This document shows, in pieces, positions 1 to 10,289 of a stretch of DNA of 64,000 nt. Within the stretch, counting starts at the first letter, position 1. The number at the start of each line of letters is the position of its first letter. Position numbers and translations under genes: made by a program. The stretch is from Hormiphora californensis. Its lineage: Eukaryota; Ctenophora; Tentaculata; Cydippida; Pleurobrachiidae. Location: assembly GCA_020137815.1 (NCBI GenBank), contig CM035353.1, positions 6,463,298 through 6,527,297 of the forward strand, given 5' to 3'. The notes beneath the pieces were generated by a model. It searched no databases. It was not told where the DNA came from and worked only from the letters and a program-made list of their open reading frames with translations.

Positions 1-185
1 ATCTGAGCGCACTGTCGCGATTTGATTTGAGAATCAAATTGGGGTCTGGCGCCGCCAGACAGGTCATGGCTAAGTCTAAGCACACTCTTCGTAACCGTAA
101 CATGGCACTCAAGTCTCCGTAATCCAGTACGAACATTCCCGGGAACACACAAACGAACAAAAATAAATATAATAACTTGAGTACT

Positions 186-269
186 CAACAAATAATAATT
201 ATTATTATTTGTTGATTTTTTGGTGAATGATAGTGATTATGCATGTTAACATGCATAATCACTATCATT
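186..269. repeat. Two adjacent perfect palindromes
   Basis: An AT-only inverted repeat (about 186-214, centred on aataattatt) is followed by a 44-bp perfect palindrome at 226-269 centred on gttaac. On a single strand both would fold into complete hairpins. No flanking duplication was found, so this may be a very short foldback element or a transposon-derived hairpin. Positions 1-185 hold nothing else I recognise. Confidence 0.8.
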
Positions 270-270
270 T

Positions 271-705
271 TCATAGTTCATTTTCATTGTCCGTAGCGTA
301 TATTAAATAAATGTCCGAGGAATGAATCACACCACAATTCATAATAAGTACATATTTATTCCATCTGGCGTCTCGGCAAGTATCTCCCATCACTGCATGG
401 TTATCTCTCTCACTTGAGTCTTGATAAGGCCAGTAGCAGCTAGGACCAGTCTCCTCCACCTCTAAAGCAGTATCAGTTGTTATGTTGCTAGTATAACTTC
501 TCCAATAAGCGAACGTCTCCCAACCTATCAGGGTGGGACAAGGGTAAGATTTCTGTCTCGTCGGTGCAGTCAGTTTCACAAGTACATTTTCACAAGTACA
601 TTTTAAATTTAATTTGATGTAGAATTCAATTTGAATTTCAAATAATATCCTACCGCGGAAGTGTCTGGTAATTCCTGATGAGGAGAAACAGAACTCCAGA
701 TCCAA
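271..705 (-). CDS. Unrecognised 144-codon open frame
   Basis: This is the longest minus-strand frame at the left edge. The annotated start would be TTG, so if real it is more likely an exon than a complete gene. The product is mixed and hydrophilic, with four scattered cysteines and several tryptophans and tyrosines, and it ends in an acidic tail (ATDNENEL). I recognise no domain, signal peptide or membrane segment. Neighbouring DNA is repetitive. It could be chance, since the region is AT-rich only at its ends and stop-free stretches of this length occur occasionally. Confidence 0.2.
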   Translation of the reverse strand: MDLEFCFSSSGITRHFRGRILFEIQIEFYIKLNLKCTCENVLVKLTAPTRQKSYPCPTLIGWETFAYWRSYTSNITTDTALEVEETGPSCYWPYQDSSERDNHAVMGDTCRDARWNKYVLIMNCGVIHSSDIYLIYATDNENEL

Positions 706-900
706 TTCGCCATCACCAACAGCTTTTGTAAGTAAACTCCATCAACTAGAAAACTGAAACATTTGTTGGTGATACGGGGGGAGGGGGGGGGGATCGTCTA
801 GCCACTAGCTAGTGGTATTTACAACCACATAGTCTGACAATTGACACTCATTAGGGTGTACAAAGTAACTAGACTATCACGGTCGCTTGTAGTGGGAAAA

Positions 901-1046
901 CGGTAATGGAAAACGGAGATACAGTAAGACGACGCGCAACCGTGGCCAATCAGGGCGCTATAGTACTATAAGTACGTGCTGAACACATGCACTTTTTGCC
1001 GCACGTTATGCAACATGCGCGTCTCCTTACTGTATTTTCATTACGG
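901..1046. repeat. Short imperfect inverted repeat, MITE-like
   Basis: The left end (cggtaatg, then gatacagtaag, then gacgcgca) reappears inverted at the right end (tgcgcgtctc, cttactgta, cattacgg), with a few extra bases in the left arm. Total length is about 145 bp. No clear target-site duplication can be read. Positions 706-900 contain only a G-rich run near 780-792. Confidence 0.4.
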
Positions 1047-1539
1047 TAATACGACTACAAGCAGCACTGTATCTCTCGATCATCACACCTCACAAACTAC
1101 AAACTCCTATTGAAATCAAACAATCAGAATACTTCCCTATTCGAGGTTGCTTTCTAGGAATTCCTGTGAGTAGTGTCTCACTGTCTGGTGTACATTGTGG
1201 GGTTGTCCGACTAGGCTGTTCCATGTTGAATTGAAAGGGGTTTACTTAGTCAGCGGAGAGTGTACAAGATTGTACAAGAGAGGGAGGTGTATAATATTGT
1301 ACAAGAAAGGGATTACCTCGTCTCAGACTTTCATGATACAGGCACGGGTGTGGTATGGTTCAGGGTTCTTCAGACGATAAGGAACCGTGAGAAACCCTCC
1401 ACACTTACTAGGTGTGGAGGTTGGCGGTGGGTTTGTCACGGTTCCTTGGGTTTGGTCTGGAAGCACGATTCATGATATCAAATGTAGTTAATTCTTTGTG
1501 TCGTATATATATAATTAAGCATGTCGAAATTTTTCAGGA

Positions 1540-1744
1540 AGATCCCCACGGAGGAGCAATATCCAAATTCGAGAGCCACCAGCGCCCTGTATTGAGAGTA
1601 ATCCAGCCTGGACACTACCGAGATTTTTATGAAAGCTCGACTCTAACCCTCTCGTATAATTACAGAAAACATGGCAAGGTGGAAAAGCGATCAAGAGCTA
1701 GAGGAATTACTGGAGTCTGTATATCACAGAAACTAGAAAAATGA
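1540..1744 (+). pseudogene. Gene fragment with MARWKSD start, copy 1
   Basis: An open frame follows a plausible acceptor (tttttcag at about 1531-1538). It contains EDPHGGAISKFES and then YESSTLTLSYNYRKHGK. In a second frame the same DNA encodes MARWKSD and LEELLES, which recurs at 8021-8141 with better coding continuity. Copy 1 has stops in that frame (a TAG where copy 2 has TGG). The fragment belongs to a block duplicated near 8.0-8.96 kb. No family is recognised. Confidence 0.35.
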
Positions 1745-2890
1745 TGAGATACTCAAAGTTATCAACCACTCTTTCCCGGAGTACGACTGAGAGGCAAACA
1801 CCTGAAGCCGGCAGGGATCCCAGTGACGGAAAGTTGAGTAACATGTCTATCCCCCTATCTTGTCGATAAAAAAGCGAAGATGAAATTTTCCGACGAAAGA
1901 AGGCTCAAGTTGAAGGCTGGATGTGTCCAGACCTACGGACGGGAAGGAGTGAAGAGGACTTGATAAGGGCGTTGAAAGAGAAGGAAAACGAGATAGAAAG
2001 GATTGCGGTGATATGGACGGTGGAGCATCCGGGAGAAATCATGTACAGATATCAACAGGCACCGATATCAAATGATATATAAAAACAACTTACTTAATTA
2101 ATTGATTATTTAGTTATCTAACTAAAATTATCTTATTTTTCTTCGCCCATTGAAACGCTATTATATTTGAAGTGGTCTCGGAAGGGCACCAACCTGATTG
2201 GTGAACTGGAGAGCGCCTGCCGTCTGGCTGCAGCTGATATCTGCATTGGCATGGAATTCAGTTGAACCAATGCCAGACTGTTTCCGGAGGAACGGGGCGA
2301 AATATCACCAGAAATGTTAAATGGCTGTTTATCAAGCTTCCTGGATGTTCTCAATGTTCAAAATCAGGAAAATAGGAATAATTAACATGACGGGTAAATA
2401 AAATAGTGAGGATCCCTAGTTACTCGGTATGCAGTATGCACTATGCAGTCGATAACACTCGTCCCATATAAGAGCAACTTCGAATGGAAGTAGTGGAAGA
2501 AACTATGAATCTGAACAAAAATTAAGAATATCGATACACACCTGCCCCTTATAGTCAACGATGGACAAGAAAAAGAAGATCGTCATCGACAAGACAACAT
2601 GTCAAAATTGTGGGGACGCAATGCCGTGCGAGAAGGATCGATGTGATGCTCTCCGCTACGAAGAGAGCACACATGTGGGCCTAGTACCAAGGGGAAGAGC
2701 CCCTCCGACCCAGAAAATCTTGATGAGGTCCAACTCAAATGTATCATCACCGGCAGGAGGTCACCACGATTTCTTCGTTCCAATCACCCCAGCAGCGGAG
2801 CCCACCATACAGTTCGCGTCGGAAGACGAGTATAACCTGTTAAAAATGGACAGCACCCCAGCATCGTGGGCCCCGAGTCCTGAGCATTGT
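1630..2890 (+). repeat. Segmental duplication block, copy 1
   Basis: Long stretches match 7990-8960 in the same orientation: the MARWKSD fragment, the leader around 1870-1910, the segment 2290-2560 and the whole MDKKKK exon. The middle part (about 1925-2270) differs between copies. A shorter AT-rich piece of this block (about 2045-2170) is repeated once more at about 4999-5130. The copies differ by substitutions and small indels, so the duplication is not very recent. Confidence 0.7.
2561..2885 (+). CDS. Cysteine-pair exon starting MDKKKK, copy 1
   Basis: A genuine ATG at 2561 begins a basic N-terminus (MDKKKKIVIDK) followed by C-x2-C and C-x4-C spacing in TCQNCGD and PCEKDRC, a possible small zinc-binding knuckle. 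It continues through a proline/serine-rich stretch to ASEDEYNLLKMDS and TPASWAPSP. A paralogue begins at 8563 and a third degenerate piece lies at about 30.96-31.15 kb, so this is a repeated family. I do not recognise it. The basic start could act as a nuclear signal (inference). The frame runs on without a stop into an unrelated repeated segment at about 2886. Confidence 0.5.
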
Positions 2891-3343
2891 ACAAAAGTAG
2901 GGACTGTTGTTAACCACTTAATGAACGAAGGAGGGGACGAAAACTTCAACGCGGCGGAAACTGAAGCACGACTAATCAACAGTTTTGAGCTCGGAGAGCT
3001 AGAAACGAGACTGGGTGTGGACGTGGGAAAGGGTTCGCTGAAAGTTACTCTATCGCTGTTTGATGAATGGGCTACAAGTTCCACTATCGGGAAGTCTAGG
3101 GTAACGAGGGCGACTGGAATATCGGAGCGGAACATGAGCCTAACCGGGGGCAGAAAAGTCCTCTTGTTGGCGTGCTCTCCCCGAGAGAACTATCACAACA
3201 TTAAGACCATATTCAGCGAGTTGGGTGAGCTTTCTTTTATGCTAACTGGGGATCTTAAAGTGTTTTTAAAGTGTTTCAATAGCAGGAAACCTAGAGCTCA
3301 CGTCCGTTGTGTTTGTTCGAGGGGTACATGGAGGCTATTATGA
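2886..3343 (+). pseudogene. GDLK transposon-associated family fragment, copy A
   Basis: In the same frame as the preceding exon, the protein switches to NHLMNEGGDENFNAAETEAR, then ETRLGVDVGKGSLKVTLSL, KVLLLACSPRENYHN and LTGDLKVF. This order (G-x-D-x-G-x-G-x-LKVTLSL, a LLLA...ENY block, then DLK) matches from memory a large uncharacterised protein family widespread as transposon-like copies in invertebrate genomes. After DLKVF the expected continuation is lost and the frame ends with a stop at 3341-3343. Three more pieces of the same sequence lie at 3.48, 5.93 and 6.49 kb. The next part of the protein appears at 29.5 kb. Confidence 0.5.
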
Positions 3344-3480
3344 ACAGCCCGTGTAGGACTAGAACGAATGTTGAATGTGATTGTACAATATGTGAAATAG
3401 CAACTAAAGACTCATTGGATCATTAAACAATGGTCCTCGACTTGCAGCGATTCGTTAGAGAAATTAGTTGAGATACTGCA

Positions 3481-3805
3481 ATGTACAAAATTAGGGACTG
3501 TTGTTAACCACTTAATGAACGAAGGAGGGGACGAAACATCAACACGGCGGAAACCGAACCACGACTAATCAACAGTTTTGTGCTCGGAGAGAAAGAAACG
3601 AGACTCGCTGTCAAGAGAACTAGAAGAAAAGCAGCTTATTCGAGTACTTCAGACCCACATTAATCTCTATGATGACCGGAGCTTCGCTACACAAGAGCAA
3701 AGCCCAGCGATGTATATTCGTGAGAGGACCAGTATTCAAAAACGAACAAGTTCCCAACGAGCTCACCTACATCCCAAGGTAAAGACACACAAACCCAAAT
3801 TGTAA
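3481..3805 (+). pseudogene. GDLK family N-terminal fragment, copy B
   Basis: It starts with the same DNA as copy A (gtacaaaattagggactg, then the NHLMNEGG region). It has lost one base in the run after ggggacgaaa, which breaks the frame. It then reads SCSERKKRDSLSRELEEKQ and IRVLQTHINLYDD, a part shared with copy D at 6.6 kb (RKAWLIRVLQSHID). The downstream sequence is basic and rich in threonine and lysine. This is a broken repeat copy, not a working gene. Confidence 0.45.
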
Positions 3806-3887
3806 TCCTCCAACTAACAACCAAACATGAGATCAAGGACACAGATCACAAGCCAAACCTCCCCCTAACCTAATCCCCGACCCCCCA

Positions 3888-4018
3888 TCCAGATTGGAAA
3901 CAGAATGCGACTTTCTGACAGTCACGATCACCAAAAGCCTGCCAATGGACCTGTTGAAAGACAAGGGAGAGATTGACATGATAATACAAGGTATCGTACG
4001 AGACAAGATTACCGGTGA
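3888..4018 (+). CDS. Unrecognised short exon
   Basis: An open frame LETECDFLTVTITKSLPMD...IIQGIVRDKITG ends at a plausible donor (accg/gtgaga near 4014). The following 4020-4170 holds a C16 tract and a second frame (TIKDLDPKWIDQIIYHYSW) that could be the next exon. No recognised domain. Context is repetitive. Confidence 0.3.
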
Positions 4019-4325
4019 GAACACTAAATGCACAGCGTTCATCCCCCCCCCCCCCCCCCGGGAGGACAAAACCCGCATCCCAGAATATACGGAAGCAGCA
4101 ATCGACCATCAAGGACCTAGACCCGAAGTGGATCGACCAGATAATCTACCATTACTCCTGGTCATGTAAGGTAAGAAACCAGCTTCAGTCTAAACCCAAG
4201 GGGGTAGACAAAATCTGGGAGAACCAGCCACTGTCTAGGATCTAAGACCTAAGAGTACTTTAATTGTAGATAGTACATGGTACTGGACTCCAGAAGGGAC
4301 TTGGGAGAAGTTACAACCATGAGAA

Positions 4326-4495
4326 AGATCTACCTAGTCAATTAGGAAGATCTGCCTTCCACCTAGTCCTATTAGGAAGATCTACCTTCCACCTAGTCAA
4401 TTAAGAAGATCTACCTTCCACCTAGTCCTATAAGGAAGATCTACCTTCCACCTAGTCCCTAGTTGTAGTAGGAAGTTTCACCTTCCGCCTAACAC
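4326..4495 (+). repeat. About 30-bp tandem repeat, 4-5 units
   Basis: Units of the form attaggaagatctaccttcc followed by acctagtcct repeat every 29-30 bp with small changes. Each unit carries an internal dyad (ggaagatc...cttcc). The last unit is degenerate. The rest of 4500-5160 holds only an AT-rich duplicate of part of the 2.0-2.17 kb segment. Confidence 0.85.
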
Positions 4496-5161
4496 ATAAC
4501 AACCCCTAGCAAGATTGGACCTGAGGATCCTGGTTTTAGGACACCCTGGAGAGTAGAGGGTTGGAGTGGATAGCTGGCCGGCACCTGGCGAGAGAGGCAC
4601 ATCCTCCCTTCTCACCCCTCCCCTGGCTTTGTAGACAATTTGGGCAGACAGGACTATTCCCCCCTTTTTATATTATTGCATCATTGTGTGTATAATCTTT
4701 TTAATGTTTGTTATTTTTTCAGGTTGTGTCCCGGATCTTATTTATGTCTGGGCACATGGTGTATGGTATGTGTAGCGAGTTTTGTAGTGCACAGTTCGTT
4801 TGTGTGTAGTGCGAGAGTGTAGGAGAAGCAAGTGTGGCTTAGTGACATTTTATATTGCCCTGTTCCATCCTGTGATTCTAAATTGCGTTCATTGAGGACG
4901 GCCGATCGGCATATGACAGACCAGCACGCGGATAGTACGATTAGAATACCGTGTCCTGAATCCTGATTGCAATAGAATATATAAACCTGTAATGTTTATT
5001 ATAGGCACCGATGTCAAATGATATAATATGTAAAAACAACTTATACTTACTTAAATAATTGATTATTTAGTTTAACTAAAATTATCTTATTTTTCTTTGT
5101 CCATTTTAACGCTATTTGAAGTGGTCCAGAAACCACCAAACTTCAGGCCAAAAACCTGAAT

Positions 5162-5581
5162 GTGGGCTTTGCGGGGGATCTGGTAAAGAAAACCATCAGT
5201 GACCTGAATGAGATACAGTTAGAGGAATTTGTGGAAACTAGGAGGAGGGGCAGAACCCCAGCACATCTGGACGAGTTCGAAATGGAAGGAACTCTTGGAG
5301 AGAGGATTAGTCCTCAAGACATTGCAAGTGAGGTGTTACCTATTATAGTCGAGTGTATTAAGGCAATATTAGGAAATCTAGGAGACTTTAAGTGGGTATC
5401 TTTGTTGGACAAACATTGTAAAGAGAGCTGTGCCACCTTGTTGAAAGACTCCCCATATGAGAGATTTTTTGATGTGAATCAGTTGGAGAGAGACCTGGCA
5501 ATATTTAGGAAAGGCACAGAGGATGATTATATCCATCCGACCTCCTCGTTCTGTGTAAAGAGCTGCACGCCTACTCGCTAG
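5162..5581 (+). CDS. Unrecognised 139-codon frame upstream of hAT end
   Basis: The frame begins with a GTG, so it is probably an exon. It encodes an acidic, helix-prone protein: LVKKTISDLNEIQLEEFVE, ISPQDIASEVLPIIVECIK, HCKESCATLLKD. It stops 37 bp before a hAT transposase C-terminus. Spacing and strand are compatible with it being an upstream part of the same broken transposase, but I see no hAT-specific motif in it. It could equally be a piece of another repeated gene. Confidence 0.35.
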   Translation: MGFAGDLVKKTISDLNEIQLEEFVETRRRGRTPAHLDEFEMEGTLGERISPQDIASEVLPIIVECIKAILGNLGDFKWVSLLDKHCKESCATLLKDSPYERFFDVNQLERDLAIFRKGTEDDYIHPTSSFCVKSCTPTR

Positions 5582-5617
5582 GGGAAGCACTTCCAGAGTT
5601 GCAACGGCTAGTTACTC

Positions 5618-5827
5618 TTGCTGACCTCAGCAAGCTGCGAGAGATCCTTTAGCGTGTTCCGGAATTTGAAATCAAGATTGCGGTCAACAATGGGAGAAAA
5701 ACGGCTGAGTAACCTGGCAATTATTGGGTCAGAGAAAGACGTATCATCACGTCTAGACTTAGAAAAACTGACTGACAAGTTTGTTAATGGGAAAAATAGG
5801 AGAATCAATCTTAAATATGTTCATTAA
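5618..5827 (+). pseudogene. hAT transposase C-terminal dimerisation region
   Basis: The protein reads LTSASCERSFSVFRNLKSRLRS followed by MGEKRLSNLAII. This is the signature of the hAT C-terminal region: the S/A-x-x-ERSFS block, a basic K-x-x-LR-S/T turn, then the ERL-x-x-L-A helix used for dimerisation. The frame ends at TAA (5825-5827) after a basic tail. No DDE-containing N-terminal part is contiguous, so this is a fragment. Among invertebrate hATs it most resembles the ZMYM1-like group (from memory). Confidence 0.8.
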
Positions 5828-5929
5828 TCTCGTTTTAACCTTCATTCATTTCTAATTAAGCTGTTCTTATTGGGGCTCTGCTAACTAATCAAAACCTTCT
5901 CACATTGTTAAAAAATGTTAATTTCAGTA

Positions 5930-6420
5930 AAATTAATGAACGAAGGAGGGGGGGACGAAAACTTCAACGCGGCGGAAACCGAGGCACGACTAATCATATC
6001 AGGTTTGAGCTCGGAGAGCTAGAAACGAGACTGGGTGTGGACGAGGGAAAGGATTCGCTGAAAGTTACTCTATCGCTGTTTGATGAATGGGCTACAAGTT
6101 CCACTAGCGGGAAGCCGGGAAGTCTAGGGTAACAAGGGCGACTGGAATATCGGAGCGGAACATGAGCCTAACCGGGGGCAGAAAAGTCCTATTGTTGGCG
6201 TGCTCTCCCCGAGAGAACTATCACAACATTAAGACCATATTCAGCGAGTTGGGTGAGCTTTCTTTTATGGTAACTGGGGATCTTAAATTGTTTTTTAAAG
6301 TGTTTCAATAGCAGGAAACCTAGAGCTCACGTCCGTTGTGGTTGTTCGAGGGGAACATGGAGGCTATTATGAACAGCCCGTGCAGGACTAGAAAGAATGT
6401 TGAATGTGATTGTACAATAC
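5930..6420 (+). pseudogene. GDLK family fragment, copy C
   Basis: Very similar in DNA to 2920-3430: LGELETRLGVDEGKDSLKVT, LSLFDEWATSSTSGK, then a 6-bp duplication (gggaagccgggaag) that shifts into a stop, followed by the LLLACSPREN and DLK blocks in another frame. The upstream part is missing a few bases at LIISGLSS. A broken member of the same dispersed family. Confidence 0.5.
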
Positions 6421-6494
6421 GTGAAATAGCAAGACTTATTGGATCATTAAACAATGGTCCCTCGACTTGCAGCGATTCGTTAGAGAAATTAGTT

Positions 6495-6990
6495 GAGATA
6501 CTGTAATGTACAAAAGTAGGGACTGTTGTTTTAACCACTTAATGAATGAAGGAGGGGACGAAAACTTCAACGCGTCGGAAACCGAAGCACGACTAATCAA
6601 CAGTTTTGTGCTCGGAGAGAAAGAAACGAGACTCGCTGTCAAGAGAAGAAAAGCATGGCTTATTCGAGTACTTCAGTCCCACATTGATGAAGAGTGCACC
6701 AAGCTTAAAGCTGTTGTTGCGGCCAATCTTATTTCGGAGGATGTTTTGGAATTGCTCAATGAAAATGTAATTTTGCCATTTATAACTGTCCTAATGAAGT
6801 CTAATTTCCTTATTTATCTAACCTACATCTTTTCTAGATGGTAACATTTTGAAGGTTGGGTCATTCAAATTTGAAAGAACTCTTGAATCAACTACTGTCA
6901 TAGCTGACGAATTAGGGGTGGATGAGAATGGGGAGGTCAGGGCTAGGGGAAATGATGATGGAACGTTAGGTTTGGTGTCAAAAGGCAGCC
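6495..6990 (+). pseudogene. GDLK family fragment, copy D
   Basis: Starts again with the gtacaaaagtagggactg DNA. It then reads NHLMNEGGDENFNASETEAR, FVLGEKETRLAVKRRKAW, IRVLQSHIDEECTKLKAVVA and NENVILPFITVLM. After a possible short intron (acceptor ttttctag at about 6831-6838) a second open stretch reads DGNILKVGSFKFERTLES and IADELGVDENGEVRARGND. This is the most continuous N-terminal copy of the family here. Function unknown; the family is normally found as multicopy, transposon-like genes (from memory). Confidence 0.4.
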
Positions 6991-7009
6991 ATCGACGGTG
7001 AAAGACCTT

Positions 7010-7560
7010 CTCTCTGTCGTACCACTCTATATGTTGTTGAGAAGTGGTGATTTCGTTTGGAAACTGTCATACCATGAAGAGTCGGGGGTCATTCAATGGA
7101 GTGAGACAAACAGGCTACGTTAGCCCAGGTGGCGGGAAGTCTACAACAGGCAACGTAACGTGGAGTTTTCTCTCTGACTCCGGCGTCAGATCCACTCTCC
7201 GAAGAATGATCAATTATGACACTCGTTCTGATCAACTTTTCGAGTTGTTTGATAGGATGACGGTGATACTGCGAGTTATCAACAGCAAGTTGCGTTGGAT
7301 AAATTTAAATAATGTATTATAACGATTATTAAAGCCGTCTGAAGAAACTTGAAAAACTGGATTAGATCTCCCAAACCTGTTTCCTAATTCTCTTCAACTC
7401 GGATCACCTCTTCTCCCTTCCCGTGGATCACCTCCCCCATCCCCTCCTCTCGGATCGCATCTTCCTTCTCGGATCTCATCCCTTCCTCTCTCCTCCCCTC
7501 CCCGGATCCCATATCCTCTTCTCCACTACATAAACACTTTCATTTTCATTGTTGTTATAG
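7010..7560. other. No clear gene; CT-rich stretch
   Basis: An open plus-strand frame (7044-7322) ends LFELFDRMTVILRVINSKLR but shows no recognised motif. Positions 7380-7530 are pyrimidine-rich with repeated ctcggatc blocks (cctcttctc, ccttctcggatc), a decayed short tandem repeat. Confidence 0.4.
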
Positions 7561-7761
7561 CTGAAGACGTCTGACATAGATCAGTCGAAAGCTCCTGTTG
7601 AATATTAGTACTGCAAAATCGTTGTTTCTCTTTAACTGGATTAGTCGGCAGAAGTACGAAAGGCCTACCCGCTACTCCAATTATAACCCTGGCCTGGCCG
7701 CCAATTTGCACGTGGAAATGGCCATCATCGTCATACCACTCATTTCTACTTTACAATATAA

Positions 7762-7957
7762 GAATAGAAGCCCGTGAATTTCGGCACCTCGACTCTAACC
7801 CTCTCGTCTCTACCCCCGGCCCAAGTAACCAGGCCCCTCTAAACGTGCCTCCCTTCAACGAACAGTTTTCCCAACAGATGATGGTCTTCATGCAGCAACA
7901 AATGCATGCCTTCATGCAATGGGGACCCCGCTTCCAACACCCTGCTCAAATAAGGTA
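7762..7957 (+). CDS. Pro/Gln/Met-rich exon
   Basis: An open stretch reads IEAREFRHLDSNPLVSTPGP, then NQAPLNVPPFNEQFSQQMM and FMQQQMHAFMQWGPRF. The composition suggests a disordered transcription-factor-like or gag-like linker. It ends at a possible donor (aataag/gtacaag). Its first 45 bp are duplicated directly after it (7958-8005), so either copy could join the MARWKSD fragment that follows. A 75-codon PQ-rich frame with similar composition lies at 42.1 kb. Family unknown. Confidence 0.35.
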
Positions 7958-8020
7958 CAAGAATAGAAGCCCGTGAATTTCGGCACCTCGACTCTAACCC
8001 TCTCGTATCATTACAGAAAA

Positions 8021-8141
8021 CATGGCAAGGTGGAAAAGCGATCGAGAGCTAGAGGAATTACTGGAGTCTTTATATCAAAGAAACTGGAAAAATGATGAGA
8101 CACTCAAAGTTATCAACCACTCTTTCTCGGAGTATTACTGA
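8021..8141 (+). pseudogene. Gene fragment with MARWKSD start, copy 2
   Basis: The ATG is followed by MARWKSDRELEELLESLYQR, then NWKNDETLKVINHSFSEYY and a TGA. It is better preserved than the copy near 1.67 kb, which has a stop in place of the tryptophan codon. Helix-prone and highly charged; no recognised domain. It may be the first exon of a longer gene, because the following 100 bp are conserved in both copies although they contain stops. Confidence 0.35.
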
Positions 8142-8562
8142 GAGGCAAACACCTGAAGCCGGCAGGGACCCCAGTGAAGGAAAGTTGAGTAACATGTCTA
8201 TATCCCCATCTTGTCGATAAAAAAGCGAAGATGAAATTTTCCGACGAAAGAAGGCTCAAGTTAAATGGCTGTGTACCGCGAAGATTGTTCGCCTATCTCT
8301 TCGTGTCCGTGTTCAACAAGTCATCAACATGGGATGGAACACAATTGGCGAAATATCACCAGAAATGTAAAATGGATGTTTATCAAGCTTCCTGGATGTT
8401 CTCAATGTTCGAAATCAGGAAAATATGAATAATTAACATGACGAGTAAATAAAATAGTGAGGATCAGTATGCAGTCGAATTAGTGGTCGAAGTAGTGGAA
8501 GAAACTATGAATCTGAATAAAAATTAAGAATATCGATACACACCTGCCCCTTATAGTCAACG

Positions 8563-8682
8563 ATGGACAAGAAAAAGAAGATCGTCATCGACAAGACAAC
8601 ATGTCAAAATTGTGGGGACGTAATGCCGTGCGAGAAGGACCAATGTGATGCTCTCCGCTACGAAGAGAGCACCCATGTGGGA
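8563..8682 (+). CDS. Cysteine-pair exon starting MDKKKK, copy 2
   Basis: Same start and cysteine spacing as the 2561 copy (TCQNCGD, PCEKDQC). After STHVG an insertion of about 70 bp (8683-8752) interrupts the paralogous sequence and shifts the frame. The inserted bases include a stretch that also occurs inverted near 7590-7645 (aaacaacgattttgcagtac), so the insertion came from a local repeat. The continuation is at 8753 in another frame. Confidence 0.5.
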
Positions 8683-8752
8683 ATTAAAGAGAAACAACGA
8701 TTTTGCAGTACTAATATTCAATTAAGAATTAAGAGGATATGGGATCCTCGTG

Positions 8753-9175
8753 GGCCTAGTACCAAGGGGAAGAGCCTCTCCGACCCAGAAGATCTCGATG
8801 AGGTCCAACTGTATCATCACCGGCAGGAGGTCACCACGATTTCTTCGTTCCAATCACCCCAGCAGCGGACCCACCATACAGGTCGCATCGGAAGACGAGT
8901 ATGACCTGTTAAAAATGGACAGCACCCCAGCATCGTGGGCCCCGAGTCCTGATGCGAAGGTAAAGACTCCAAACCCAGGGGCCATGAGTCCCGAAGTGAA
9001 GAGTAGGAGGTGGAGCTCGGTGAGAACCCCTGAATTTGCTTCTCAGGACATCAGGCTGCAATCCCAAGTTGTGGTTCCCAAACCCACGAAGGAGCAGCTA
9101 GAGATGAAGAGAGAGGCAAAGGCAAAATCGAAGAAGGCAGACGACGCACGTGGATTTCCTAAGATCAGAGTATGA
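8753..9175 (+). CDS. Continuation of MDKKKK family, basic C-terminus
   Basis: After the insertion the paralogous sequence resumes (GLVPRGRASPTQK) through VASEDEYDLLKMDSTPASW. Unlike copy 1 it then continues with its own sequence: AKVKTPNPGAMSPEVKSRRW, SSVRTPEFASQDIRLQSQVV and EQLEMKREAKAKSKK, ending in a stop at 9173-9175. The tail is strongly basic and probably disordered or coiled. A donor-like site (gaag/gtaaag, about 8959) suggests the gene may be spliced here. The product is not recognised. Confidence 0.4.
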   Translation, partial: GLVPRGRASPTQKISMRSNCIITGRRSPRFLRSNHPSSGPTIQVASEDEYDLLKMDSTPASWAPSPDAKVKTPNPGAMSPEVKSRRWSSVRTPEFASQDIRLQSQVVVPKPTKEQLEMKREAKAKSKKADDARGFPKIRV

Positions 9176-9479
9176 GCGTGGAGTAGCAGAGGGAAAGCCT
9201 GCCAGCCTCCCAGCTTCAAGAAGAACAACCGGGCCTCCGAGTCCGAGTGGAGGTGTGCGAGATCGAGCTGCCACTCCCTGAATTGGGAAAGAAGGGAGAC
9301 CTGCCGGAGCTGTGGAGACCGGCGAATCCAAAGGAAACTCTCTATACAATCGGACAGATTTGGGCCCTCCAAGTCAGAGGAGAAGAGATGGAAAATCACC
9401 CGCTCTCACATAACAAAGTCCCTTGAAGACCAGGATGAACTCTAATTTCCTTATTTATCTAACCTACATCTCCCATTTT

Positions 9480-10200
9480 CTAGGTGTTCCATGAAAATAT
9501 GACCGCACCTACGCGACGTCTGGCTGCCATGACGAATCTACCACGGAGGACAGTTGAACGGGTGGTCAGTAAACGGTCAGTAAACGCTGACACCGAAAAG
9601 GCGGCCCGGGAAGAAAGCTTTCGAATGCCCATGCTGGGTGAAAACGCAAATTGACTGCATAACTACAGGTAAAATATATTTCAAACAGAGGACGATAATT
9701 CAGATTTCAAAATACTTATATATATATATGTATAAGCAGTAGAGATCTGCATTAGTTACGTGGATTTTTTAAATGTGGTATATCGCTGAACTTATTCTTT
9801 GTCAGTGATACATTACTATTAACTAGTCGATGCAATTCGGCCTGCAATTCGGTCTATAGATACATTGGGAATCGTCTACTGTTAAAGCTGGTGGCCGGTC
9901 AGGAACCCCTTATGCTGACAGGGAGAGACCTAAAACCATACCTGGCAACTCCCCTGTACTCCGAAGTGCCATGCCATACACATAATACAGGTATCATATA
10001 ATACATATACATTGATTTCTGCTGATAATCATAATACTGATTTGTTTACATCGCACAATGCGATGAATTACTTCGAGACATCGCGAAGTTAGAGGCAGAG
10101 GGATACGAACTAGTTTTTGCAGACGAGAGTTGGTGCAGTGCTAACCATTGCAAGTCAAAAACATGGCAGGAATCATTACACCAACATATGGCAGGTCGGG
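9480..10200 (+). pseudogene. Probable DDE transposase relic, copy 1
   Basis: A first exon reads AAMTNLPRRTVERVVSKR and then, after a short indel, AFECPCWVKTQIDCIT, ending at a donor (acag/gtaaaa, about 9668). A later stretch (about 10052-10175) reads DELLRDIAKLEAEGYELVF, then ADESWCSANHCKSKTWQ. The layout fits Tc1/mariner or IS630-like transposases: an HTH (S/P-RRTVxR), a TPKRRPG-type linker, then a catalytic ADESWxxANHxxxKxW block resembling the D-E-x-W-x-N-x-H motif of that class (from memory). The later catalytic residues are missing. A near-identical copy lies at 11.5 kb. Confidence 0.5.
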
Positions 10201-10289
10201 ATGTTTGTGGCGCATGGAGGGAGGGAGGAGGGACAAGGCAACATCTACCCTGGAGTATTCGATTCATCAGTGGGGGCAAGTGGGAGGAG

